A DNA stretch of 27,356 bases from positions 1 through 27,356 of the forward strand of contig MQRK01232369.1 of the NCBI GenBank assembly GCA_001938485.1, read 5' to 3'. Shown piece by piece: positions 20,201 to 25,992 of this stretch. A model generated the notes under the pieces. That model had not been told where the DNA came from and searched no databases. It was given only the letters and a program-made list of their open reading frames with translations. A program made the position numbers and the translations under genes. The stretch's first letter is position 1, and each line of letters opens with the position of its first letter. The stretch is from Girardia tigrina. Lineage: Eukaryota > Platyhelminthes > Tricladida > Dugesiidae.

Positions 20201-20804
20201 TGAACAAATTTTGTGCAGTACGATTTGAGACCACATTATCGTCTTCGTATATCTTATTTGTTGCTGCAGTTGCGTTTAAGCCCTGTTTCCAGTAATGGCG
20301 TAAAAGAACACGAATTTCAAAATTTTCCATGATTTTTCTAAAAGACCATAAAAATTATATTAACGACTAATTAGAAGTTTTAATATATATTGTGATAGAG
20401 CAGTTCAAGAGTTTTAAAAACATATATCACATGTATATAAAATATCTTTATTTGGTAATAAGAAACAATTGAACAAAAAGACGTAGAAAATACGAAAACA
20501 CTTTTGGTTCACCCTAATAATATTACTTAAGTAATCAATCATTTCAAAACTACTTAGAGTAATTTCAGTGATTATCTAAATACGATTTTATACGTGTTTT
20601 TTTCTTTTTCTTGTGTTATTGAAAGTTAAAAGATCTTTTATTATTCATAAAAAATCAGAAAAGGATGTATACGATCCAGTCGTTGAAGACTTTAAAAGGT
20701 TTTGTGAAAACGTTGTTCCCAAACGCCGGAAGAAGTTGCCCATCGATCCAACACTGTTGATCAGTGAAGTGGAAAAGTGTCAACAAGAAAACAAAAGTTC
20801 TTAA
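5008..20804 (+). CDS. FAM193-family protein, five exons, 5' end missing
   Basis: The modelled coding sequence joins 5008-5253, 5312-5418, 5517-6080, 12509-13983 and 20626-20804. Every junction has GT/AG borders and compatible phase (0, 2, 2, 1), and the total of 2571 nt is exactly 857 codons with the stop. In the 856-residue partial protein I see a helical charged N-terminus (1-118), a long Ser/Asn-rich low-complexity region, CNCCKCEMFG at 598-607, EDVDRLVKFINGDD at 657-670, and DVYDPVVEDFKRFC at 811-824 near the end. These match, in order, the CDCCYCEFFG motif, the DVDELLEFIN segment and the C-terminal VEYFKRFC block that I recall from vertebrate FAM193A/B. The molecular role of the family is poorly known. 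The paired cysteines suggest metal binding, which is inference. No start codon or promoter is identified. Further small exons inside the two big introns are possible, because the usual acidic FLPKD stretch before the C-terminal block is not obvious. Confidence 0.72.
5312..5418 (+). CDS. FAM193-like gene, second recognised exon
   Basis: The acceptor is TTATTTACAG|AAAATT and the donor is AAAAA|GTAATG. It encodes about 35 residues (KIEIILKNSFEVGKSLLKHI and onward), likely one long helix. It ends in phase 2, which matches the A at the start of the next exon to give Lys. The intron after it is 98 nt and ends in TTTTTTTCAG. Confidence 0.65.
5517..6080 (+). CDS. FAM193-like gene, third recognised exon
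   Basis: The acceptor is TTTTTTTCAG|AGAT at 5516/5517. The exon runs open for 564 nt and ends at CAGAAAAG|GTTTTT. It encodes a Ser/Thr/Asn-rich region with a SRSSSSTNSKG stretch and an acidic EDSSDGEDGDRED stretch, typical of a disordered linker. Phase 2 at the end (AG) joins the T at 12509 to give Ser. Without splicing the frame would end three codons later, inside the donor region. Confidence 0.7.
6348..7346 (+). mobile_element. Tigger/jerky-type pogo transposase remnant
   Basis: Fragments in several frames resemble a CENP-B/jerky-like DDE transposase in the right order. Near 6365-6460 is the N-terminal helix-turn-helix (YTIGDKLEILTRVKNGES). Around 6500-6670 is KKLDNALFT followed by RSQAKKM, matching the CENP-B-type second DNA-binding domain. 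Near 6710-6780 is YGISNATVWSEE. At 7101-7346 is a catalytic C-terminal part with LIMEHCPANPYPELLQS and KTMFLPKNTTSKIKPLDQ. In active relatives the first of these reads LxxDNCPAHP, so the catalytic Asp has changed to Glu and the neighbouring Asn to His. The centre (6800-7100) is badly decayed. Several stops and frameshifts make it non-functional. Terminal repeats were not located. Confidence 0.78.
7437..8590 (-). mobile_element. Mariner transposon fossil, inserted next to the Tigger remnant
   Basis: The - strand encodes a mariner transposase from MESERYEIRVLMRHYWKKGF (start codon at about 8411) to a C-terminal end near 7440. Motifs include STRRLSAELGLSQHTI (helix-turn-helix), DEKWIFF (first Asp) and QQDNAPAHT (second Asp). 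The third catalytic position reads LAPSHYHLF, so Asp has become His, and a few residues before it are lost. There is a TAA early in the gene, a TGG-to-TGA change in VWWNF, and at least one frameshift, so it is dead. The right terminal repeat (AGGGTGATTCAAAATTTC on the - strand) abuts a TA at 8591-8592 and resembles the repeat of the mariner at 19241-20514. The left terminal repeat is not visible and probably lay near 7370. The two mariners share their N-terminal sequence and are likely related subfamilies. Confidence 0.82.
8593..9842. other. AT-rich intronic stretch
   Basis: Apart from the coding-like frame at 8881-9072 on the - strand, I see no gene, RNA or transposon signature here. Confidence 0.4.
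8881..9072 (-). other. Coding-like open frame with a splice acceptor, unknown
   Basis: On the - strand, ATGTTTCAG at the upstream border is a fair splice acceptor, followed by 63 codons and a TAA at 8881-8883. The peptide begins EENSFVTEMQSKLLLIRNVM and ends HNVVQDRNP. The second half (GSYRGLNMGVVKHESKSPSP) has a balanced composition unlike the surrounding AT-rich intron. I do not recognise it. It could be the last exon of a gene nested in the intron, a piece of an unidentified repeat, or chance. No partner exon was found: the frame at 9320-9505 lies upstream but its donor phase does not fit. Confidence 0.2.
9843..10141 (-). pseudogene. 18S rRNA 3'-end fragment, degenerate
   Basis: The + strand reads as the reverse complement of the last roughly 300 nt of eukaryotic 18S rRNA. 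Recognisable blocks are AATGATCCTTCC...AGGTTCACCTACG (the very 3' end), TACGACTTTTACTTCCTCTA, ATTCAATCGGTAGTAGCGAC followed by GGGTGGTGTGTA, GGCAGGGACGTAATCA, and TTCAGCAGGTTTCTCGG. Several near-universal positions are changed: AACAAGG has become AAAAAGG, TTTCCGTAGG has lost a base, and CTGCGGAAGG reads CTAAGGAAGG. The match stops abruptly near 10141, so about five sixths of the gene is absent. This is a decayed nuclear copy, not a working rRNA gene. No ITS1 or 5.8S sequence is recognised on its 3' side. Confidence 0.88.
10320..11165 (-). repeat. Tandem array, three diverged copies of a ~340-bp unit
   Basis: The block around CTTTCGGC...GGCG...GATGCGG(A/G)CTAT appears near 10327-10390, 10722-10780 and 11061-11120. 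The copies are separated by about 395 and 339 bp. The second and third copies also share the AT-rich part (TTAGTAAATAAGTGATA, CACGAAATTCCG, TTATTCGAAATCGGTGTTAA) and so are full-length repeats of each other. On the - strand the conserved block can be read as peptide in each copy (SPHRDSS...APLPK, SPHQYNS...APSPKDAW, SPHQYNF...APLPKDAR). No long frame crosses the array, so coding is unproven. The array sits directly beside the 18S fragment. Confidence 0.75.
11228..11242. repeat. (TA)n microsatellite at gap edge
   Basis: A short TATATATATATATAT run ends exactly where the unknown bases begin, so the gap was probably caused by a longer TA repeat. A (CAAA)n-like stretch (AAACAAACAAACAAACC) lies just upstream at about 11191-11208. 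Confidence 0.7.
11243..11347. other. Assembly gap (105 N)
   Basis: Unknown bases only. Any open frame drawn across it is an artefact. Confidence 0.99.
11405..11465 (+). ncRNA. Hammerhead ribozyme-like motif
   Basis: The sequence has the full conserved hammerhead core. CTGATGA is at 11416-11422, stem II GACGG/CCGTC (11424-11428 with 11434-11438) is closed by loop TTGAT, and GAAA is at 11439-11442. It continues ATTAATC, whose palindromic ATTAAT gives a minimal stem III with the possible cleavage base C at 11448. Stem I is weak: only about two pairs (GT before the core with AC after the cleavage base) are clear, and more distal ATTG/CAAT pairing is possible. Minimal type I hammerheads with tiny stem III are known from the terminal repeats of Penelope-like retroelements, where they are thought to act as dimers. 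No Penelope reverse transcriptase is seen here, and the upstream side is hidden by the gap. Cleavage activity is inference. Confidence 0.55.
12509..13983 (+). CDS. FAM193-like gene, fourth recognised exon (large)
   Basis: The acceptor is TTTCCAG|TGAC at 12508/12509 and the donor is GATGAAG|GTAGAT at 13983/13984. It encodes about 491 residues. Landmarks are DDIEKFNKLYEKYLAEN at the start, an acidic DEDFEIDFEELSRTLSP segment, a Ser/Asn-rich linker, CNCCKCEMFG with REKYRKKWQKRKQSQ after it, EDVDRLVKFINGDD, then a Lys/Ser-rich tail (KKSKSKSNKS, SKSSKKLSKD). The Cys motif followed by Arg/Lys-rich helix and the DVDxLxxFIN element are the main reasons for the FAM193 call. Without the splice the frame would run into an AT-rich hydrophobic tail ending at 14045, which I take as intron. 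Confidence 0.78.
14230..16260 (-). mobile_element. Tc1/mariner-superfamily transposon, interrupted fossil
   Basis: The - strand holds both halves of one transposase in order. About 16260-15770 gives the N-terminal part (RPSTTYCILQRLENN, NVLNDNQIRALKTVALN, then MDGEFYFSMKSDRIPGN with the first acidic residue). About 15203-14260 gives the rest (IWLAIS, SEPFFLPS, GDVYRKDCIKVRLLPFIKTY, a PDGKAH segment for the second Asp, and ARPIENVWSLRRAEVH for the third acidic residue). A 399-bp palindrome splits the gene between SEPFFLPS and SGALKGDVY. About 500 bp of unrelated AT-rich DNA (about 15203-15760) separates the two halves and may be another insertion. Stops and frameshifts are present, so it is inactive. 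This element belongs to a different Tc1-like group from the copy at the left window edge. Its ends were not resolved. Confidence 0.75.
14696..15094. mobile_element. Palindromic MITE inserted in the Tc1-type transposase
   Basis: The 399-bp block is an imperfect palindrome. It starts CTATACCTTTTACAA and ends TTGTAAAAGGTATAG, and the arms match over nearly their whole length (AAATGAAAATCAATTTCAC, TATCAAATGTAAATATTT and CAGAATATTATAAAAGAATT each recur inverted). The centre is around AAATATATATTTGTTTAAAT near 14890-14930. On both sides the Tc1-type coding sequence resumes, so this was an insertion, probably at a TA. The left arm has an extra duplication of the GAAAATCAATTTCA segment. It has no coding capacity, so it is a fold-back or MITE-type non-autonomous element younger than its host transposon. 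Confidence 0.8.
16821..18086 (+). mobile_element. Full-length mariner, cecropia-like
   Basis: The element is 1266 bp and flanked by TA at 16819-16820 and 18087-18088. The left end GGTTGGGGAAAAAGTAATCC and the right end (inverted GGTTGGGGAAAAGGAAATCC) are near-perfect terminal repeats of about 30 bp, both continuing ATTATTTT. Three tandem copies of an AATCCATTATTTT-like unit follow the left repeat. The transposase frame occupies most of the interior. Intact ends and a long open frame suggest a fairly recent insertion into the FAM193-like intron. Confidence 0.92.
16985..17971 (+). pseudogene. Mariner transposase, nearly complete but inactivated
   Basis: The frame is open for about 328 codons from EVNNEKIRYILQFLFDKGEN to KLPSK. 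It covers the paired helix-turn-helix region (SQAAVIVNGVYG; NIAQELKIDHKTVLNHL), the linker WVPHQLTP, and the catalytic core with FHHDNARPHT and SPDLAPSDYHLF. These last two place Asp and Asp 34 residues apart, as in DD34D mariners. The first catalytic motif reads TGNEKWVTYDN where the family has TGDEKW, so the first Asp is now Asn. The expected Met before EVNNEK is ATT. A TGA stands where the conserved KW(Q) Trp should be, removing the last roughly 15 residues. The open frame therefore looks healthy but the enzyme should be dead. Confidence 0.88.
18089..18929. other. Intronic stretch without recognised genes
   Basis: A small direct repeat (TAACTAGAGAG, twice) lies at about 18281-18305 within a slightly less AT-rich patch (18200-18330). 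Nothing else stands out. Confidence 0.4.
18930..19171. mobile_element. Possible short piggyBac-type MITE, decayed
   Basis: TTAA at 18926-18929 is followed by CCCTTTGAACTAGTA, and CATGTGGCAAAGG is followed by TTAA at 19172-19175. The ends match as inverted CC(C)TTTG for only 6-7 bp, so the terminal repeats are weak. The 242-bp interior is AT-rich and non-coding. The pattern resembles the clearer element at 22225-22674, but chance is a real alternative in AT-rich DNA. Confidence 0.3.
19241..20514 (-). mobile_element. Full-length mariner, broken coding region
   Basis: The element is 1274 bp between TA at 19239-19240 and TA at 20515-20516. The ends are TGGTGAACCAAAAGTCTTTT on the left and, inverted, GGGTGAACCAAAAGTGTTTT on the right, both continuing CGTATTTT. 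This gives a terminal repeat of about 28 bp with few mismatches. It lies antisense to the FAM193-like gene. Its ends resemble the surviving end of the mariner at 7437-8590. Confidence 0.92.
19312..20330 (-). pseudogene. Mariner transposase pseudogene
   Basis: The gene starts MENFEIRVLLRHYWKQGLNA (ATG at 20328-20330) and ends in LYFET plus stop at the usual mariner C-terminus. Motifs are STRRLSAELDILQTSIVRHL, CDEKWVYF (first Asp), LLQQDNAKPHTAK (second Asp) and SPDLAPSDYHLF (third Asp), so all three catalytic residues remain. It is broken by a frameshift near 20080-20092 and by a TAA in place of the Glu codon in WWNFEGVIHF at 19753-19755. The region after the first helix-turn-helix also looks degraded. 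Only two clear lesions indicate a moderately young copy. Confidence 0.88.
20626..20804 (+). CDS. FAM193-like gene, last exon
   Basis: The acceptor is TTTTTCTTGTGTTATTGAAAG|TT at 20625/20626, in phase with the donor at 13983. It encodes 59 residues and a TAA at 20802-20804. The peptide contains DVYDPVVEDFKRFCENVVP followed by a basic KRRKKLPIDP, matching the conserved C-terminal block of FAM193 proteins. This is strong support that the exon belongs to the gene 6.6 kb upstream. An AATAAA overlaps the stop codon (20803-20808), which is too close to be the main poly(A) signal unless the 3' UTR is very short. Confidence 0.72.
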
Positions 20805-20834
20805 TAAATTAACAAATTGATTTAAGAAAGAAAC

Positions 20835-21332
20835 GAAAGTTTTTGAATTGAAAAATCTTTTGTTTGCGTTTGTGTTTGTCAATTTGCGACGGTTGTCAAT
20901 GAATTTGCCTTGCAATATTTATATACTTAACGCTCTGTACTCCCCGAGATAATACATTCTTATAAAATATCAATGATAATCTGTTGTTAGTTGTAATTCT
21001 TTTGGAATCATTCTCTTGTCTAGATATTGAAAACGTGCCTACTTTTGATATCCATATTTATCAAATAATGTGTTTGGTTGTTTTTTTTTAAATAAGAGAA
21101 TTTGAGCTGTGTTTTCTGGTTTTTTTTCAAAAGAAAATAACTCTGTATAAATTTGGTGCTATTTTTTGTTGATAGAACATTGAAAAGATGTCACCAAATA
21201 TGAATTTTTTTGTTCGAAATTAAATATCGTAATTTTCATGAAGTAAAGTTGTTATTTATCGAGAATGAGTCGTCGGTTATTGTTTTAATGTATGCTTTTA
21301 TGTTTATTATTTGCGAACGTATATTTGGGTTT
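20835..21332 (+). other. AT-rich 3' flank or 3' UTR
   Basis: It probably includes the 3' UTR of the FAM193-like gene. I see no further gene or repeat in it. Confidence 0.4.
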
Positions 21333-21448
21333 AGTCAATGGCCGCAGTTGGGTACGTCGGATCTCTTCCGATCTCCGAAGTCAAGCAACCAAGGGCCGCG
21401 TTAGTACTTATTTTGGTGACGGATAGGGAAATCGCGGGGCCATTGACT
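21333..21448 (+). ncRNA. 5S rRNA-like sequence, pseudogene or SINE head
   Basis: The 116-nt block is the length of 5S rRNA and is closed by a perfect 11-bp terminal stem, AGTCAATGGCC with GGCCATTGACT. Inside, the internal promoter blocks of 5S genes are recognisable in order: GATCTCCGAAGTCAAGCAAC (A-box region, 21371-21390), GTTAGTACTT (intermediate element, 21400-21409) and GGTGACGGATAGGGAA (C-box region, 21415-21430). The 5' third does not resemble 5S except in length. A TTTT at 21411-21414 could stop RNA polymerase III early. It is single-copy here and continues directly into the GC-rich body described next, so a 5S-derived SINE (SINE3 type) or other 5S-headed element is more likely than a true 5S gene. 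Confidence 0.6.
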
Positions 21449-21690
21449 ACAGGTCAGGTCAGGCAATCTGTCGAATAGTTGGCGACTAAACCGGCTGCCT
21501 CACCCAGATCAACCTGGGTGAAGAGGTGTGTGGACACCTAGCAAAGGGCGGATGAGCTCCTTGGAGCGAACGGCCATCCATACCTGGAGAGGAGATAGGC
21601 GCCACCAGGTTCCTTGCCTACTGAGACACTCAAATATATGCAAACCCAATTGAGTGCACCCACGACCCAAAGGCTACGGTACCAAAAAAA
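21449..21690 (+). repeat. GC-rich structured body downstream of the 5S-like head
   Basis: About 240 bp, far richer in GC than its surroundings and with sharp borders. It has several short hairpins: CACCCAG/CTGGGTG near 21503-21521, AGGTGT/ACACCT near 21525-21540, GCTCC/GGAGC near 21556-21567, and CTCAA(T)/ATTGAG near 21631-21655. It ends GGCTACGGTACC followed by a run of A, as a SINE or LINE tail might. There is no open frame of note. No target-site duplication was found by eye. It could instead be the 5' UTR of a truncated non-LTR retrotransposon. Confidence 0.5.
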
Positions 21691-22220
21691 TTGTGTTGGC
21701 TAGAAAGTAATTTCAGTTTTCCAGAACGGCTTAAAACTCGTTTTTATGCAATCAATAAACTTTTTTCGGCTTTAGGTCAATTGGTCTAAACAAATAAATT
21801 AGGGATGCAGTATTAATTTCAACAAAGAGTTAGATTTAATAATAGGGGTTAAGGTTAGAGGAATTTCAAGTTCATTTGTTAGAATTAGTTCAGTAACCCA
21901 ATAAATTAACTTAACAAGACATTTGTTTAAATTAAACTCGAATAAAATAAATTTGTCTAAAATCACGATAATGACTTTCGAAGATGTGGAACTGCCATAG
22001 AAGAATTTAAGTAGGATTACCTAAGACAAACAATTATATTGATGCATTACATCGTGGCTTTCTTTATCAAGTATCCGGTACTCATCCCAATATTTGGAAG
22101 TTTATCACAGCAATAAAAAATGAATAGTCACTAAACGAACTAAAAAGTGAACAATTTGTTAGATGACAGCAACCAGCAAGGAAAAAAGATTTGTTGATAA
22201 ATAAATTATGAAATGAAATA
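21691..22220. other. AT-rich stretch
   Basis: No gene, RNA or transposon signature was recognised. Confidence 0.4.
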
Positions 22221-22224
22221 TTAA

Positions 22225-22674
22225 CCCTTTCAGTCACCTTGTATCATACGTGATACACGCGTTTTTATTGCTGTAGTATGAAATGCAGAATAATTTGACC
22301 CAAATGCTCTTCGTGTATCATTTCTCTAAAGCTTTGCGAATATTTTCATAGACGGTATGCATAATTACATCATCACAATGTGACACAAATGATATTTTTG
22401 TATGCGTTCAGTATTTTTTGTAGATTTTTCGTTTGAAATTTTGATCTTGCTCAATAGAAATTGGACTGATCTTGAAAAATAACATTATTTTCTAGGGAAT
22501 TTAAACTCTGTGTGAGGATTTGTGAAAGTGAATCATATATGATACATCCTATATTTTTTATAGACGACTGGATACGAAAAATTGTAAAACTGTTATTGTA
22601 AAAGCCCCTACTAACTAGAAAAAAACATATATCATATAAATATTCATAAGAAAAATAATTCATGATTCAAAGGG
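22225..22674. mobile_element. piggyBac-type MITE with TTAA target duplication
   Basis: TTAA at 22221-22224 is followed by CCCTTTCAGTCACC, and the other end reads ATGATTCAAAGGG followed by TTAA at 22675-22678. The ends are inverted (CCCTTTCAGTCAC against CCCTTTGAATCAT), and CCC plus TTAA duplication is the hallmark of piggyBac-family insertion. The 450-bp interior has no transposase. It contains a subterminal inverted pair (GTATCAT/ATGATAC-like motifs near both ends: TGTATCATACGTGATACA on the left and ATATATGATACATCC internally). Confidence 0.75.
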
Positions 22675-22678
22675 TTAA

Positions 22679-23129
22679 TATAGTGTATTCTTTGTCGGAT
22701 TTTTTAATAATTTTAATTTCACTTATTGTTATCTTGATTGTTTTGTTTTGGACCAATTTTTGTTATACTAATTGTTTAAAGACCAATTGGTCAACTCCCC
22801 TTTTTTAATTATAATTTTCTCTTTTTGCTCAATGATCTTTTCCCATCTTTCGTGCAGTTTCATGATTCCTTACGCATTAAATATATTTTCCTTAGAAACT
22901 TAAAACTGAACCAAATGTAATTTAGGTTATCATTATTTGTGTTTAAACTTCCAAATAAATAGTAATTAAATGGTAACATCATATCACAATCAAACTCTAA
23001 TATTTTAGCATATATTACCAAAGATATGCGACACAATCCTTTGGCGATTGACCAAGTTTTTATTTATTTTGTCACACGTTTTTCAACTGAGTTTAAATAC
23101 ACATAATTAAACAAAATTATATCTTTATC
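22679..23129. other. AT-rich stretch
   Basis: No gene or repeat signature was recognised. Confidence 0.4.
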
Positions 23130-23199
23130 TTTTAAGGAACTTCCTTTTTTATCAAATTTAAACCGAAATAAATTTGATAAAAAAGGAAGTTCCTTAAAA
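23130..23199. repeat. Perfect 31-bp inverted repeat, 8-nt loop
   Basis: The left arm (23130-23160) starts TTTTAAGGAACTTCC and the right arm (23169-23199) is its exact reverse complement, separated by AACCGAAA. Either strand would fold into a 70-nt hairpin with no mismatch. A perfect stem of this length suggests a very young fold-back element or a hairpin RNA. It lies just outside the C-terminal side of the Tigger remnant and could be linked to that element's end. Confidence 0.85.
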
Positions 23200-23219
23200 T
23201 AATGTCAATGAAAATATGA

Positions 23220-24600
23220 ATTGTCTTCGCGTGATAGCCTCCTGGTCCCGTTCACATTGAAATGTTTTGTACGTCGAAGACTTTATGGAAGCTATTTCCT
23301 ACCGTTCAGATGGTGATGCCTTCCCTTGCAGAACGGAGAAGCACCAGTACCTCGATGAGCTTCATGTTTAGCTCCTGATCTGCAATAAAATAGACACAGA
23401 GAAAAGAAAAATAGCAGCAGGAGAAACCTACCCAGTCAAAACATTTTTGTAAAACCACCAAAATTTAAATGAGCACCATGCTTTTCCAAACAAGCTTCCG
23501 GAAACATGGAATAATTCTCGTGTGCACTAAGCGTCTTCACCTCAGTAGATCATTAGTTTATACAAAAATGCGTTTTAAATTAAAAAATATTCTGGTTAAA
23601 ATTTTAATTTTGGCATTTTTTCATTTTTTTGACTGGGTATACAGAAATTTTAAGAAATATACCTGTATCAAATGTACACAATCGTTTTTCAACAAGTTGT
23701 CGTCGGAAATGGCATTTTAGACTCCGAATAATGCCCACATCCATCGGATGAGAAAGGCTGGTTGTGTTTGGAGACAGGAAGAACATCATGGTAGCTTCCA
23801 GCCCTTTGATTGTCGGATTGGCGGAACAGTTGCCCACTACCATAGCGATCCATCGATTGGCCGCTTTCATTTTTTTGTCTAGCTTCCTGACAAACAGCTC
23901 GCTTGTTATCCAAGCTTTACTTTGTGAGACGTATTCCGTTGGTAGCTGCTTTCATCCCCGAAAGCAACTTCCGAAATAAGCCTAATTTGTCGGCGTTGAA
24001 TATGTTCTCAAGAGCGAATTCAACGAAAATGTTGGGCAATCTGTTCTGCATCCAGTCATGCATCTGTTCCACTTTAACTGTTGCACTTTCTCCACATACT
24101 GTCTTGCATACAATCTCTTGCCGTTTCTTCCATCGATTGATCCTAGTTTGACTCCGTATGCCAAAGTAAAGCAGCAAATTTAGACGCCTTCCTTTGCAAA
24201 TCAAAGCCAGCCACTCCAAGGACGTTATTGGAGTGCACTTCCTTGAACCATCGAAGCAATGTACTATGCACATCAGGTAGGGTTGAAAGGTGTTGCCGCT
24301 TCCAAATAGATGAAGAATCTGATGCTTACAGTATACACAAGTGTAAAAGGGAAACTCAAATTAAGGTTAAACTGGCCCACAAATAGCTAACGACATAATT
24401 TTTTAATGTACAGTGTATAGTGTATCTCACTAGAAAGTTCGCTTTGATTTTTTCTTTGCTTTTCATTATCTTTGTAACGGTTGTCCGATCAGCGTTGAAA
24501 ATATCCGCAGCAACACTTAGTTTATGACCTCCCTTAACAGCTTGCACAATTTCATACTTCTTGGTTAAAGTTATACCAGTTCGCTTTCGTTTTATGGTAG
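23220..24600 (-). mobile_element. Tigger (pogo) transposase remnant
   Basis: The - strand carries, in order, KRKRTGITLTKKYEIVQAVK with a helix-turn-helix (AADIFNADRTTVTKIMKSKE) near 24600-24440. Next is HSTLLRWFKEVHSNNV (second DNA-binding domain) near 24280-24220, then MHDWMQNRLPNIFVEFALEN and FNADKLGLF with the first Asp near 24070-23980. The second catalytic motif, VVGNCSANPTIKGLE, is near 23830, with Gly where the catalytic Asp should be. Then come SPNTTSLSHPMDVGIIRSLK near 23760 and a possible tail (DQELNMKLIEVLVLLRSARE) near 23370. Several frames are used, with stops and frameshifts, and about 150 bp near 24290-24440 does not match, so the element is dead. It is a different, more TIGD-like lineage than the copy at 6348-7346. 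Confidence 0.8.
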
Positions 24601-24781
24601 AAATCGCGCTAATCAGTTAAACTATTGACACGGTAATAGAGAGATTATATCATTTGGTTACTGCAGCATATACTCAATCAATGAAAATGTTTCGAAGAGC
24701 TCCTCTACACTCTGATAAGCTGCTCTTTATGACTCACATGCACGGTAGACATACCGTCATCAATATTATGGTACAGCTGAA

Positions 24782-24992
24782 GAAGAGGGGTGTATGCATG
24801 TGTGTATATGTGAGTGAAATCGTGTAATTGGTTGATTGCATGGGTGGTGGGGAATCGATATGTGAAACATATATACACAAGAATGAATGTTAGTGTGTGT
24901 GTCTGGGTATGATTGGTTGTTTGATGATTGGTAGAGTCGACATGGAACATGTATGTGTGGGTGTAAAGGCATGAGTGTGTTGGAGGTGCAGG
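24782..24992 (+). repeat. GT-rich simple-sequence tract
   Basis: The + strand is a degenerate series of TGTGTGTATATGTGAG, TTAGTGTGTGTGTCTGGG and ATGTATGTGTGGGTGT-like segments over about 210 bp, giving false CA-rich open frames on the - strand. It looks like an old (GT)n microsatellite that has spread and mutated. Confidence 0.7.
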
Positions 24993-25992
24993 ATACATGG
25001 CTCAGATAGGCAGATGTGATATTAAATGAACATATGGTGATGATGGACAGCTTGGAATAGGTTATACACGAATTGTGACATTAACCGAAGTGATATAAAG
25101 CGGTTCTATTTACATCTTTTTCCATGAAATTTTGCCGGTGCAACCCCTTTTATGTGATAATAAACGAATAGTGCTATTAACCACATTCAACTGTATTCCT
25201 TTTCGAATGATGGAGAACAATATGGTAGTATTCTACATTATTCGGATTATCATTCAGTAAATAGAGTGAACGTTGCTTAGAGTTGTTTGAAATGGTGATG
25301 ATATGTAATGATGCTCCTGAGAAAAATGAAACATGACTTTCTTTTCCAAATCCGATACACTTAATGAAAGAAAATTATTCATAGAAATGATTTGGTCAAT
25401 TTCTTCAAGTGAAAGTCCATCTCATTCGAGATATTCGATAGTCCTTTTTGATTCTCGAACAACATATATAATACATGTAGGTATGTACATAATTAATGCC
25501 CATATCCATAGAAAATTAAAGAAACCAATATAAATTATAAATGTAGCAATAGGAAGCGATGCGATTGCCTGTGTGTTTATACTCTATTTGTGTATGTTTT
25601 TGATTTTGTTACCACAATCACCAGATTGTCATCCAGCCAAAAATATTTTGTCGTGATCAAAATATGCATTGAACAAGGGAATAATTATATCGAAGGCAAT
25701 GATGCGACAAAGGATTCAACAGTTTTGGGTAAGATTTGATACTTTATACTTTCAGCATTTGATAGATTCTATACCTAGACACATCCATGACGTTACTAAA
25801 AGCAATGGCGATACAACAATATAACAATAACATTAAAAAACACTTATTATAAAAAATACGTATAGTATAGTGTAAAAAGATTTTTTCTTAAAAGGTAAAA
25901 AATTAATTTTTATGTCAAAATTATTTTATGTATAAAAAACAATACAAAAATGATATTTGTTTTAATATTTTAATTTAAAAAATTTTGGTTCA
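24993..25992. other. AT-rich stretch
   Basis: No gene was recognised. The frame at 25333-25533 has no family resemblance I can see. Part of this region may belong to the decayed LTR element that follows. Confidence 0.35.

Larger units (their letters stand above)
13984..20625 (+). other. 6.6-kb intron packed with DNA transposons
   Basis: The intron runs from GTAGAT to TTATTGAAAG. The donor phase (1) agrees with the TT that opens the last exon, giving GTT for Val. It contains a Tc1-type element with a nested palindromic MITE, a full-length mariner in sense orientation, a possible TTAA-flanked MITE and a full-length mariner in antisense. Extra small exons cannot be excluded. Confidence 0.5.

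Noticed and set aside
21549-21573. Second hammerhead-like string (GGATGA, GCTCC/GGAGC stem, GAAC)
   Set aside because: The core differs from CTGATGA and GAAA at essential positions and there is no stem III or cleavage triplet. It is more simply one hairpin of the GC-rich body.
24705-24998. Thr/His-rich open frames on the minus strand
   Set aside because: They are translations of the GT-rich simple-sequence tract.
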